Assembly: GCA_030549775.1 (NCBI GenBank)
Contig: CM060175.1
Coordinates: 83,852,245-83,916,244, forward strand
Source: Tamarix chinensis
Lineage: Eukaryota > Streptophyta > Magnoliopsida > Caryophyllales > Tamaricaceae
Length of the DNA stretch: 64,000 nt
Direction: 5' to 3'
A model generated the notes under the pieces. It made no database searches. It was not told where the DNA came from and saw nothing but the letters and a program-made list of their open reading frames with translations. Position numbers and translations under genes: made by a program. Positions 11,403 through 22,726 of the stretch are shown in pieces (position 1 is the first letter of the stretch; every line of letters begins with the position of its first letter).

Positions 11403-12083
11403 ATGGCACCGTTGTTGCCGAGGATTTTCCTCCTCTCCAACCTTCTCAATTCATTTATCCTGCACTTGGTTCCCAAGAAATTCAGATCCTTTCTGCCGTC
11501 TTCATGGTACAACGCCGCTCACCAGCCCGCCGCAACCCATCTCTCTCCTCCAGAAAATCCCACCGCCGCCAAAGACCCAGCAGCAGGGCGGCCCCCTCTT
11601 CCGCCACCCACACCAACATATCTCCCGCGCGTCGATACAGCGGAGCTCCAGCGCGTCTTCAAGATGTTCGACGGCAACGGAGACGGGACCATAACCATGG
11701 ACGAGCTGCGCAGCTCGTTGAAGAACATGGGGATCGCTATCCCAGATCCTGAGTTAGTCCAGATGATTGACAGGGTCGACGTGAACGGCGATGGGTGTGT
11801 GGACATGGACGAGTTTCAGACGCTGTATCGGTTGATAACCGACGAGAGGGATGAGGAAGAGGATATAGCCAATGCGTTTAATGTGTTTGACAAGAACGGC
11901 GATGGGTTTATTACTGTTGAGGAACTTAGGACGGTTCTAAGTTCGTTGGGTCTTGAACAAGGGAGGCGTGAAGAGGACTGTAAGAGAATGATTATGAAAG
12001 TTGATGTGGACGGCGATGGGATGGTCAGTTTAATGGAATTTAAACAGATGATGAGAGATGGGAGTTTTGTTGCTCTGCGTTGA
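11403..12083 (+). CDS. CML5: Calmodulin-like protein with N-terminal membrane anchor (CML5-like)
   Basis: A 226-residue calcium sensor with no intron. Residues 1-36 are hydrophobic with a conserved-looking LVPKKFRSFLP segment, as in Arabidopsis CML4/CML5, where this part anchors the protein to endomembrane vesicles. Residues 37-75 are a Pro/Ala-rich linker. Four EF-hand loops follow at 90-101, 126-137, 163-174 and 201-212. Each has Asp at position 1, Asp or Asn at 3, Asp at 5, Gly at 6 and Glu at 12, so all four should bind calcium. The open frame extends upstream to 11166, but I chose the ATG at 11403 because homology starts there and a TATA box sits at 11304. GC content is far above the flanks. 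Partners cannot be read from sequence; target binding on calcium loading is inferred from the family. Confidence 0.95.
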   Translation: MAPLLPRIFLLSNLLNSFILHLVPKKFRSFLPSSWYNAAHQPAATHLSPPENPTAAKDPAAGRPPLPPPTPTYLPRVDTAELQRVFKMFDGNGDGTITMDELRSSLKNMGIAIPDPELVQMIDRVDVNGDGCVDMDEFQTLYRLITDERDEEEDIANAFNVFDKNGDGFITVEELRTVLSSLGLEQGRREEDCKRMIMKVDVDGDGMVSLMEFKQMMRDGSFVALR

Positions 12084-14398
12084 TGATATCATATGACAGG
12101 AGAGTTCAACTCTATATAGCTTTAATTGTACATCTATTAATAGTATATCATATGTTTAACTGATTGGTTGGTTGGTTATCTACTTCCGAGTCGATGATTA
12201 TTATCAGTTGTGAATGTTTTCCTTAAAGCGGCTCGCTCAGTCTCCAACAGCAGTGTCATCAAGCCAAATGCACCCTTTTCTTCCTGGCTTTTGGCTGGCA
12301 GCGCTTGGTTTCGGCCACTTTTTTCTTATTTTGTTTGGCCTGCAGAGGAGCGCCTTCGCTCCATTGATGCATCCAAATAGTGCCTTTTTTTTCCCCTCCT
12401 CCCTCCACTCTCCACGATCAGATCAGATCCTACTCACATCCCTATATGTATGAAGATGGCGGCATCCACCATAGGACGATGTTGCTGACCAATTAAGCAG
12501 CCAATACCCTTGTGTTATTCGTCAGTTTGTACCTCTTGAGCAGCAGCATAAGTTTGTACCTCCCTCTTGAACAGCAGCATAAGTTAAAAAAGGGTTCACT
12601 GACAAATGAAAGTGTAAGCTTTACTTGTTTCGCTGCTCACTTATTTGATCACTTAACTGTAAGCGGCGTGCTCACTTAGCAAGAAAAGAATGAAAGTAGA
12701 AAAGAATAAATTCCCAACAGGAGTGATCTAATCCCCAAACCGAATCATCCCAATCTGTTCATGTAGGAATCTGTAGCAAAATCCGTATACAAATGTAAAG
12801 ATAAGTCACTTGGATAACGTCGACATATATATACATAATGTCCCCGTATGATATCGGAATGTGTGAAGAAAAACAAGAGGCGTATGAAAACTCAAACCAC
12901 ATGGTTTGCTTATGGGTGGTTGCCTCCCATTTCACCCCTTCGCGATTTGTAAAATGTCAGCCAGCAGACCTTCTCTGTCTTCCCAATTACAGTACACAAA
13001 ACACCGATGGCTTCTTGCTACTCATCCATCAGATACACCAGATATTCATCAGATCATTCAAGAATATCTACTTAGGTTCATCCGATGGTACAGGGTTGCT
13101 AAGCATTTGCCTACGGTAGGTAATCCTCTGGCTCAGCAGAAGTAGCTCTACCGGGGTCATCAAATAAAATAACTGTGTGTATGTTCCAGTTGCGTCAAGA
13201 GCCAGACTATTCATCGAGTGCAGGCCGATGAACTTAGCGGTCAAATAATTGCAGAGTTGCATACAGCTTGGATTTGGATGTCGATCACGTACACATGCTT
13301 GGACAGGAGCAGCTCAACAGGTTACATATAATGACAATGAGAAATTATGAGTATATGCCCACATGGTAGTACATCTTCAACAGAACATATATCAAATCTC
13401 AAACACACTTTGCCTTCTTTTCTTTTCTTTTTCTTCCCTGAATAATGTCAACGAAAAACCGCCATCACATATGTTGATCCGATGATTAAAACTGACAATG
13501 ACATGATTCAGCCGCCTCGTCATGTTTTAATTCCCTTTTCTGTCCTATAAATTATACATGTTGCTTAACAAAATAAGGAAATTTGATAACATCCCCAGCA
13601 GCACATGAGCATGTGAGTGCAAACATGCACTTGCGTATCCAATAATCCAAATCACCTTCTCCCTTATTTCACGCTTATTACCTGCTTACCATTGGAAGAT
13701 GTTAAACTTCCTTTAACAAATAATACACTTAAAGAAGGAATGACGAAAATATAAATTAAAATAGGGAATTCAACTAAGTTATTTCATATAGTGGTCAAGT
13801 AACCATTAAACATCATAAACAGTAAATCCCAAGCCTCCATAACCTCACACATATTGGTTGTAAACATCCTCGGGGACTGCCACATTGCGGTGAATCTCAG
13901 TGTCATGATAAAAAATCAGAACTATTGAACACAATCATAGTTGTTTGTATACAAACTATGCAAATCCAATACAGCATACTGGAGGTCCAAGTCCAATACA
14001 GCGATAAATTTACAAAGATATAATCAGTCAAGTCTCCTTTACACTACAGGAGCTATACGCCTCTGTTCCTCTTTCACCCATGCTATTGCAACCGAAACCC
14101 CAAAAGGGGGAAGACAGACGCACGGCAAATGCAACATGGGTTAGTCGGAAGGGATTAGCAATCTACCATAATACTCATTCAGATTTCTTCCAACACATAC
14201 AGCAACGTTCAGAAAGTTTTATTTTTCATTCCCTTCTGTTTTTAGTAGGGTAAGAATTTTCATTATTTAAACCAAATTAAACATGTTAGTAGTCACTGGT
14301 TGTTCGATAACAGACAATAGTTATACTAGTAGCACCAGAATATTAGGTGTAATATCAATGACACGGCAGACATTTTATATGATCGCAAAAAGCAAGGT
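12084..14398. other. Intergenic downstream of the calmodulin-like gene
   Basis: The first ~100 bases are probably the 3' UTR. 12524-12583 holds an imperfect direct repeat of GTTTGTACCTC...AGCAGCATAAG. Open frames at 12838-13145 (plus) and 13068-13262 (minus) overlap each other and show no family feature. No RNA gene was seen. The right edge is the target site of the copia element. Confidence 0.45.
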
Positions 14399-14403
14399 TT
14401 ATG

Positions 14404-14647
14404 TGTAGGAAATCAAACTAGTCGGGTATCACCTATATCTATGACAATATCTAGGAGCTGGTTAGATGAATATTATCTAGAAAATATCTCTTTGTTTTCT
14501 GTTATAAGTATCTCCTCTTTTGTAGGAGATAGTTCAGGAGTTGCTGACTAGTAGTATGCTTATATATATTCATGTAATCTCTGGTAGAATTTTTATTTAA
14601 TAAGAGAAGCAAAACGGGTGATCCTCCTCCATCCTTCTTTAACAACA
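14404..14647 (+). repeat. Copia 5' LTR
   Basis: 244 bases, TGTAGG...AACAACA. It contains a TATATATATTCATGTAATC stretch and AATAAGAG near the 3' end, likely promoter and polyadenylation signals. The right border is fixed by the adjacent primer site at 14648, and the left border by the TTATG duplication. Confidence 0.93.
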
Positions 14648-14659
14648 TGGTATCAAAGC
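14648..14659 (+). promoter_or_regulatory. Copia primer-binding site (initiator tRNA-Met)
   Basis: TGGTATCAAAGC directly abuts the 5' LTR. It is complementary to the 3' end of plant initiator tRNA-Met except for one base. Minus-strand DNA synthesis of the element would have started here. Confidence 0.9.
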
Positions 14660-14725
14660 TGTAGGCATCCAGCCCGAATTCATCTCACAGCCATCATCTT
14701 TCACATCTTTTTCAAAACTATTCTC

Positions 14726-15645
14726 ATGGCCAACTCTGAACAAACAACAATTCATCATCTCCTCATGTTTCTATTCCTCAACTCAGGCAACTCAGACCAC
14801 ATCAGAAAAATAGCCTCATCCCCACCACATATCACAAACTCAATGGCCATAACTATCTCCCATGGTCCCAGTCAATCATGATGTTCATCAATGGACGAAG
14901 CAAGGAAGGATTATTGCCTGACTAGTGTAGCCTCTTAACCTGATTCAAGGGATCCTAAATTCAAACTATGGAGGGCTGAAAACAATCTAGTCATGACTTG
15001 ATTGATTAGCTCAAAGACAGCTGAGATAGGAGAGAATTTCTTTCTCTACAAAACAGCAAAGGAGATTTGGGATGATACACGAGATTTGTTTTCAACCAGT
15101 GATAACATAGTTGAACTTTTCAAGGTGGAAAGTATTCTCCAAGATCTATGACAAGGAGAAAATTCTATCACTACATATTTTACTAATCTCACTCAGCACT
15201 GGCAGCAAATAGATCTTTTTGAGACTTGTGAATGGAAGTGTTCAGATGATCGTGCCAATTAAAAGATCATTGAGACCAAGCGCATCTTCAAGTTTCTAAT
15301 GGGCCTGCATAGGTATTTAGATGAGGTTCGAGGCAGAATACTTAGGACTAAACCTTTACCAAGTCTGTGAGAAATATTCTCTGAAGTACGCAGAGAGGAG
15401 AGTCGCAAGAGAATTATGATGGGACAATCTGACCATTCCTCAGCCCTTGACGGTTTAGCATTGGTTGCAGCCAAGAATCAAATGTATTCCCCAGATTCTA
15501 CAGCATTGATTCTCGAGGTATGTCACAGAATGGTGACAATCGTCCATGAAGAGGTCATCCCTTGTGCGATCATTGTAAGAAACCAGAACACTACAAAGAG
15601 ACATGCTGAAAACTGCATGGGAAACCTCTCAATGTGAAGCCAAAT
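14726..15645 (+). pseudogene. Copia gag, degenerate
   Basis: The likely start is the ATG at 14726 (MANSEQ). The gag N-terminal motif KLNGHNYLPWSQS is visible at 14836-14874, already in a different frame from that start. Later gag similarity runs through about 15415 with stops (for example shortly after LLPD near 14920). A CX2CX4HX4C zinc knuckle (CDHCKKPEHYKETC) is at 15565-15606 in yet another frame. In life this protein forms the particle and binds RNA. At least two frameshifts and several stops make it non-functional. Confidence 0.8.
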
Positions 15646-15833
15646 CATGAATGTGAGTTCAGAGGAAACACAGCCATTATCGAGACAACTCGAAGTAACA
15701 ATCTTGTTTCATTCACCGAGGACCAAATGGAGCTGCTTCAACAGCTTGTTTGTAAAGCCCATATGTTCACAAATTCAAAGGCTAACACAACTGAGAATGA
15801 TTCCACAAACAACTCGGGTAATCTTGCACTCCA

Positions 15834-17153
15834 TGTTGACCAACCAAGACCCTCCTCCTCATGGATAGTACTATAGTAGACTCAAGTGCTTCAAACCACA
15901 TGACAGGTGAAAGATCCTTATTTATAGCTTACTCTCCCTGTCATGATCATCATACTCTGAGCATAGCTAATGGTACACGTGCCAGAGTAGGAGTGAAAAG
16001 AACTATCTGTCTCTCAAATACTATTACCCTATATTCTGCATTATTTGTGCCTGATTTTGATTGCAATCTTATATCAGTTAGCAAACTGAACAGTGACCTG
16101 AAGTGTGGAACTAAATTTTTGCCAAATACTTGTATTTCAGGACTTGAGCTCAAGAAGGATGATTGACAATGCTAAGCTTCATTCAGGCCTCTATCTTCTT
16201 GATGTGAGCACTTCATCACCCAGCCCTCCTTCAACTAAAAGTCAATTCAGTCCTCAATGCATATTTGCCCATAGTCTTAAGTCTGTTTACCAATCAAATA
16301 ATGATAGTGCTATCATGATGTGGCACTTTTGTTTGGGTCATCCTAATTTTCGTATATGAAACACTTGTTACCTTTTTATTTATCAATAAAAGTTCCCATC
16401 TATTTCATTGTGAAGTTTGTCAATTTGCTAAGCACATACAAACCAAGTCATCCTTTTTCCTTTATCCATGGTGATATTTGGGGACCAACAAGAGTTCCAA
16501 ATATTACAGGTGCTCGATGGTTTCTACTGTTAGTTGATGACCATACTCATGTAAGCTGGACTTTCCATATGAAAGAAAAATCTGAAACCACTCATATTTT
16601 CCAGCAGTTTCATCCCATGATCCAAAATCAATTCAATAATAATATCCAAATCCTCAAGACAGATAATGCTAGAGATTTCTTTAATTCAAAATTAGACTCA
16701 CACCTTAAGTCCCATGGAATTGTTCACCAGAGTTCATGCGTTGACACACCTCAATAGAACGGTGTGGCTGAACGTAAGAACTGTCACATACTTGAAGTTG
16801 CTTGTTCCCTACTTTTTAAATCTAATGTCCCAAAGAGATTTTTGGGTGAAGCAATCCTCACAGCTACATACCTCATAAATAGAATTCCCTTACGGTCATT
16901 CAAATATAAATCCCCAATGCAAATTTTCCATCACCTTTATCCAAACTCTCAGCTAGTATCCCAAATTCCTCCCAAACTCTTTGGCCGTACTACATTTGTC
17001 CATGTTTATCCTCAAAATCATGGCAAACTTGATGCCCGTGCTCTTAAATGCATTTTCCTAGGGTATTCATCAAATAAAAAGGGATACAAATGCTACTCTC
17101 CTACTAATTGTAAATTCTACCACATCATGGATGTGAAGCTTCTTGAAGACTAA
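15834..17153 (+). pseudogene. Copia protease and integrase part of pol, degenerate
   Basis: The protease active-site region reads VDSSASNHMTG at 15876-15908; the usual Gly after Asp-Ser/Thr is Ser here. The integrase zinc domain has WHFCLGH (frame ending at 16359) and then CEVC at 16409-16420 in a different frame. The catalytic core shows HGDIWGP, KTDNARDFF and NGVAERKN, so all three acidic residues are still visible. A TAG at 16755-16757 interrupts just before the Glu motif. There are frameshifts near 16150, 16360 and 16430. The frame runs to 17153, about 70 bases before the gypsy insertion. Confidence 0.85.
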
Positions 17154-17223
17154 CCATATTTCTCCAATATTGTAGTTCAAGGGGAGATTAATATTCAAGA
17201 ACTGCAAATTTAGGATTGGTCTA

Positions 17224-17702
17224 TGATAGGCCCATAATCAAATACACATATGTAAGGAGGAGCAAGAAATGAGAAGACCAGAGTTGACCGATCTGGTTAT
17301 TATGTCCTTATCTTTTATATTTTGTTTTCTAGGGTGTAGGGTCTATTTTAATTAATTCAGCTAAGTTGGTTATTCTGTTAGGGAGGTGCTCGTAAGGAGT
17401 AGGGCACGTCATCTTTTCTGTTTTGGTTGTTATGGCATATGAGAGGAAGGGGTAGAGGGATCGCTATTAATACCCGGGGAAAGAAGAGGGAAGGGGTAGA
17501 GGGATCGCTATTAATACCCGGGGAAAGAAGAGGGAAGGCAAGGAAGAATTCAGTGAATGTGGGAGGGCACTAGGACCTCGAATACCTGGCTGTAATTTTC
17601 ATTCCTTCTCATTAATATATAACCTAGTCATTCTACCCTCTTATTTTCGATCCATTAGTTATTATCTGATTATTGTTACTGCTGGATAGCTGGTACCTAA
17701 CA
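17224..17702 (+). repeat. Gypsy 5' LTR (479 bases)
   Basis: It is 44 bases longer than the 3' LTR because of a tandem duplication at 17447-17534. It ends GGTACCTAACA, just before the primer site. Confidence 0.95.
17447..17534 (+). repeat. 44-base tandem duplication in the 5' LTR only
   Basis: AAGGGGTAGAGGGATCGC begins at 17447 and again at 17491, and each copy runs to AAAGAAGAGGG (17490 and 17534). The 3' LTR has a single copy, so the duplication arose after insertion or is an assembly artefact. Confidence 0.9.
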
Positions 17703-17705
17703 AAT

Positions 17706-17717
17706 TGGTATCAAAGC
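17706..17717 (+). promoter_or_regulatory. Gypsy primer-binding site (initiator tRNA-Met)
   Basis: TGGTATCAAAGC lies three bases after the LTR end. It is identical to the primer site of the copia host and of the long-LTR array at 38886. Confidence 0.9.
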
Positions 17718-17735
17718 TGTACGTGACTGGGAAGT

Positions 17736-18954
17736 ATGGCTCAGAAGAAGATGGAGGCCTTAAAGGAAAAACTTGAGGTCATTCAAGAGGAGTGGCAGAA
17801 GGATATGGACACGGTTAGGGAGGATACAAGGAGATTACCTTCACTGGAGAAAGCTGTGGAGGAAATTAGAAGGCAGCTGGGGGAATTGTTGAGGCAGGCA
17901 GGCGGAGGTGTCTCGTCCACCGATCCCGGAGGAAATAGAACTAGCAAGGCACGAGAACCAGACCCGACCGTTCAAACAGAAGTTCAAGGATCTCCTTATG
18001 CAGACAATCGACGCGGTGACTACCGTTCCACTCGGCAACTGGAATTTCCCACATTCAACGGAGCTGATCCAGACGGGTGGCTTTTTCGAGCTGAACGGTT
18101 TTTTAACCTGAATCAAATGAATGGGGCAGAGAAACTAGAGGCCACAGCGATCGCCATGGAAGGCAAAGCTCTAGCATGGTTCCAGTATATGGACGAAGGG
18201 AGGAAATTCGTGTCATGGCAGGGATTCAAAGAGGCATTTCTCACCAGGCTTCGTCCGAAACATGAAGGATCCCTGTGTGAGAAATTTCTCTCCATCCGGC
18301 AGACTTCATCGGTGGAAGAATATCTGGAAGCCTTCGAGCTCCTCGCTGCTCCCTTGCAAGCTCGACTAACGGAAGAGATTCTGGAAGGGACCTTCCTCAA
18401 TGGGCTGAAACCAGCGGTCAGGGCTGAGGTCCGTATGATGAAGCCCAAAGGATTGATGGAGATAATGGAGGCAGCCCAAATGGTGGAAGACAAAAACAGG
18501 GTGATCCAAACTGGGAGAAGTGGGTCCAAAAATGAGGGCCAAACGAGCTTGAGTTCGGCTCCTAAATCTGGCCTCCACAAAACGCTGCGTTTGTTAAGCC
18601 TAATCTGCTGACAACTCCACCCGCAAGACCGAACCAGCCAGCTACAGGGAGCTGTCGAGCGCAGAGGAGGTCGCAGGGGGACGGCGAACACTAGGGTCCA
18701 GGCGGTTGACAGACTCCGAATTGCGGCGCCGGCGAGAGCAAGGTCTCTGTTATAGGTGTGAGGAGCGATTTTTTCCAGGGCACGTCTGTAAGAATCGGAT
18801 GTTGCAGCTCCTGTTGGTGAACGATTCACAGATTTTTCCCGAAGAAAAAGGGGTGCCACTGGAGGAACCAAACACGGATGGGGTCCCAGCTGAACTCGTG
18901 GAAGGTAATGTCGAACTTTCTATGAATTCCGTTGTTGGTTTTACTTCGCCTTGA
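17736..18954 (+). pseudogene. Gypsy gag with zinc knuckle, frameshifted
   Basis: The first frame (ATG at 17736, 291 codons) begins with a coiled-coil-like acidic/basic helix (residues 1-50). It then has the retrotransposon gag domain: LEFPTFNGADPDGWLFRAER, later ALAWFQYM and EEYLEAFE. It stops at 18609-18611. The zinc knuckle CYRCEERFFPGHVC (18748-18789) is in the next frame, which is the pol frame. So one frameshift lies between about 18580 and 18690. A TGA at 18952-18954 then separates the knuckle from protease. Confidence 0.88.
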
Positions 18955-18957
18955 ACT

Positions 18958-21900
18958 ATGAAACTGAAGGGGATGATTAAGGGGGAGCTAGTAGTGGTGC
19001 TAATAGATTGTGGGGCGACCCATAATTTTATTGCACGTGAGCTGGTCAAAAAAATGGAGCTCCCACTGTCCAAAACAGCAGCGTACGGGGTGCTAATGGG
19101 GACAGGAAATTTAGTGTTGACAGAGGGCATTTGTAAGGGAGTAAGGTTGTCCCTTCCTGAAGTGGAAATTGTTGAGGATTTCCTGCCTTTGGACCTAGGG
19201 AGCACCGACGTAGTGCTGGGAATGCAGTGGTTGGAAAAGTTGGGAATTATGCAGGTGAATTGGAAGGCTCTGTTGATGAATTTTTGTGTGGGCAGTACTC
19301 AGGTGACACTAAGGGGGGATGCAGAATTGTGTAAGTCCCAGGTCTCACTCAAGGCCCTTATTCGCACATTACGAAAGTCGGGACAGGGCATTCTGCTGGA
19401 ATTCCAGGCGCTACAAGCTGTAGCAGGGGCCCCAATGGATTCAGCGGGAATTACAGCTCCTATTCAAGCGGTGGTGAACCAATTTCTGGAGGTACTGAAG
19501 ACACCAGAAGGGTTACCACCATTGCGAGCATTGGATCATAGAATTCCCCTATTGCCGGGGGCTGCACCGGTGAGTGTACAACCTTACCGGTACCCACACA
19601 TACAGAAACATGAGATTGAGCGGCTTGTGGGGGAAATGTTATTAGCCGGAGTAATTAGACCAAGCCACAGTCCGTTTTCCAGCCCCGTACTATTGGTAAG
19701 AAAGAAGGATGGTAGTTGGCGGTTCTGTGTGGACTATCGAGCTCTAAACAAAGTCACAGTGCCCGACAAATTCCCAATTCCAATGGTGGATGAGCTGCTG
19801 GATGAATTGCACGGAGTAAAAAAAATTTCAAAATTGGATCTTAAATCAGGGTATCATTAGATCAGGGTACACACGGATGATGTGCATAAAACAGCTTTCC
19901 GTACGCACGAAGGGCATTATGAGTTCTTGGTAATGCCTTTTGGATTGACAAACGCTCCGGCCACTTTTCAAGGGTTGATGAACGAGGTATTTCGCCCCTA
20001 CCTCCGTAAATTTGTGTTAGTTTTTTTTTATGACATACTGGTATACAGCCCTTCTATGGACACTCATATCCAGCACCTCAAATCAGTTTTCGAGGTCCTG
20101 CAAGCCCACTCCTTATCAGTAAACATTAAGAAGTGTGTTTTTGGACAATTGGCGCTTGAATATCTGGGGCATATAGTTTCTTCAAAGGGAGTGGCCGTAG
20201 ATCCGGCCAAGATTCAGTGTATGCAGGACTGGCCAGCTCCTAAGACCCTGCGAGAGTTGAGGGGTTTCTTGGGATTAACAGGTTATTATCAAAGGTTTGT
20301 GCATCATTATGGGCACATTGCAGCCCCACTCACTGCTCTACTTAAAAAAGACTGTTTTACGTGGAATATCGAAGCTCAAAAGGCTTTTGAAAAGCTTAAG
20401 GAAGCAATGACGACAATACCGGTGCTAGGCCTTCCAAATTTCAATGAACCCTTCATAGTGGAAACCGACGCTTCAGGGATTGGGATTGGGGCTGTATTAA
20501 TGCAACGGCAGCAGCCCATTGCTTTTTTTAGTCAAGCCTTGGGGCAGCGGGCTCGCATGAAATCTGCATATGAAAGGGAATTAATGGCTGTAGTGCTGGC
20601 TATTCAACGATGGCAGCATTACCTAATGGGCCGGAAGTTTACAATGCGGACTGATCAGAAAAGCCTCAAGTTCCTGCTAGAACAACGAATAATCCCAGAG
20701 GAGCAATTGAAATGGGTTATTAAACTCTGGGGTTACCAGTTTGACATTGAGTACAAACCCGGGAGACAAAATAAGGCTGCAGATGCACTGTCAAGGGTGG
20801 AGATAGTAGCTTCACTAGCAGCCTGCTCTGCTGTTTGGGTCGAGAAATGGAGCACCCTTCAATCTGAAATTGAGGCAGATTCAGTTTACGAGCCTATTAA
20901 GACCAAACTCCAACAAGGTGACAGTGTGGAGGGGTATCAGCTAGTTCAAGGGAACCATTTTTACCAAAACCGACTGGTTTTACCTCCAAATTCATCCTTA
21001 ATTCCGCAATTACTAGCTGAATTCCATGGTGGAGGGATAGGGGGACATTCTGGAGTATTAAAAACCTATCACCGACTGGCTAGAGAAGTGTACTAGACTG
21101 GGATGAAAAAAAAAATACAGCAATTCATAGCTGGGTGTGCCATTTGCCAGCAGCACAAATACCTTGCTATAAGTCCAGCCGGTTTGTTGCAGCCCTTGCC
21201 TGTTCCCCAGCAGATTTGGGAGGATATATCCCTTGACTTTGTGGAGGGATTACCACTGTCGGAGGGCCATAGCTGTCTCTTGGTGGTGGTGGACCGCCTG
21301 TCTAAGTACGGCCACTTTATTCCACTAAAACATCCTTTCACAGCACGCACTATAGCCGGGGTTTTTATCAAAGAAATTATCAGGTTGCACGGCATTCCCC
21401 ACTCGATTGTATCCGATCGAGATAAGGTGTTCATGAGTCATTTTTGGAAAGAGATATTCAAGTTGCAGGGGCCAACACTTAGATTCAGCTCGGCCTACCA
21501 TCCGCAGACAGATGGACAAACCGAGGTCGTCAACTGAAGTTTGGAAACTTATCTGCGTTGCTTTGCTTGTGACAAGCCTAAACAGTGGGTCAAGTGGGTA
21601 CCCTGGGCTGAATATTGGTATAATACGTCTTTCCACTCGGCCATACAAACCACACCATTTAAGGTCTTGTATGGGCGAGATCCTCCACCGCTGTTACGAT
21701 ATGAGGATGGGGGCACCCCTTTTGCTGCGGTGGATCAAGAGCTGTGGGACAGAGATGTGATTTTAGAGGAGTTAAAACAACACCTGCAGCAGGCTCGGGA
21801 GAGAATGAAGGTTCAGGCTGATAAGAAGAGGAGGGAGCAGAACTTTGACGTGGGTAGCTGGGTGTTTGTCAAACTCAAGCCCTATCGACACAGATCTCTG

Positions 21901-22335
21901 GCAAGAAGGCTGAATGAGAAGCTCTCTCCACGTTATTTTGGCCCTTACCAGATTTTAACCAAGGTGGGGCCAGTTGCCTACCGACTCAAGTTACCAGATT
22001 CAGCATCCATCCACCCAGTGTTTCACGTCTCAATGCTTAAGGCTGCGGTGGGTGACGGATAGCAGGTGCAGCCTTTTACCCCTATGCTTACAGCTGACAT
22101 GGAGTGGAAGGTAGAGCCAGACTCAGTGCTCAACATGAGGTACAATGCCAAGGGAGTACTGGAGGTATTGATTAAATGGAAAGGGTTGCCAGAGTTTGAG
22201 GCGTCTTGGGAAGTGTTTGAGCTGATCAGTGAGCAGTTTCCTGATTTTCACCTTAAGGACAAGGTGAAAGACCAAGGGGGGAGTAATGATAGGCCCATAA
22301 TCAAATACACGTATGTAAGGAGGAGCAAGAAATGA
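18958..22335 (+). pseudogene. Gypsy pol: protease, RT, RNase H, integrase, chromodomain, with stops
   Basis: A single frame, interrupted by stops at 19858, 21094, 21535 and 22060. The protease has DCG in place of the usual DSG/DTG at 19006-19014, followed by ATHNFI. RT shows SWRFCVDYRALNKV and KLDLKSGYH (stop right after). Its catalytic dyad is changed to Tyr-Asp in FFYDILVYS (Tyr codon 20029-20031). RNase H shows VETDASG and YERELMAV. Integrase has [26 protein letters not shown] and DGQTEVVN, so its zinc finger and acidic triad are recognisable. A C-terminal chromodomain (VLIKWKGLPEFEASWE, about 22099-22266) would guide insertion to heterochromatin. The frame runs 49 bases into the 3' LTR. 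Confidence 0.93.
22272..22286 (+). promoter_or_regulatory. Gypsy polypurine tract
   Basis: CCAAGGGGGGAGTAA directly precedes the 3' LTR. It lies inside the open frame that ends at 22335. Confidence 0.85.
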
Positions 22336-22721
22336 GAAGACCAGAGTTGACCGATCTGGTTATTATGTCCTTATCTTTTATATTTTGTTTTCTAGGGTGT
22401 AGGGTCTATTTTAATTAATTCAGCTAAGTTGGTTATTCTGTTAGGGAGGTGCTCGTAGGGAGTAGGGCACGTCATCTTTTCTGTTTTGGTTGTTATGGCA
22501 TAAAGAGGAAGGGGGTAGAGGGATCGCTATTAATACCCGGGGAAAGAAGAAGGAAGGCAAGGAAGAATTCAGTGAATGTGGGAGGGCACCAGGACCTCAA
22601 ATACCTGGCTGTAATTTTCATTCCTTCTCATCAATATATCACCTAGTCATTCTACCCTCTTATTTTCGATCCATTAGTTATTATCTGATTATTGTTACTG
22701 CTGGATAGCTGGTACCTAACA
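22287..22721 (+). repeat. Gypsy 3' LTR (435 bases)
   Basis: It starts TGATAGGCCC and ends CTAACA, and is followed by the target duplication GTCTA at 22722-22726. Confidence 0.95.
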
Positions 22722-22726
22722 GTCTA

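Larger units (their letters stand above)
17224..22721 (+). mobile_element. Ty3/gypsy chromovirus nested in the copia element
   Basis: LTRs at 17224-17702 and 22287-22721 start TGATAGGCCCATAATC and end CTAACA. GTCTA flanks both sides (17219-17223 and 22722-22726), so the borders are exact. The primer site is at 17706 and the polypurine tract at 22272-22286. The order gag, protease, RT, RNase H, integrase, chromodomain places it among the chromodomain gypsy elements. The two LTRs differ by about ten single bases by eye plus one 44-base duplication, so it is younger than its copia host. Five in-frame stops and a gag frameshift disable it. Confidence 0.96.

Noticed and set aside
12838..13145. Overlapping plus-strand frames of 93 and 79 codons
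   Set aside because: Two frames over the same DNA with no recognisable content and no start context.
13068..13262. Minus-strand 64-residue frame with fairly normal composition
   Set aside because: I looked for a family and found none. It overlaps plus-strand frames, has no splice or promoter context, and length is within chance.
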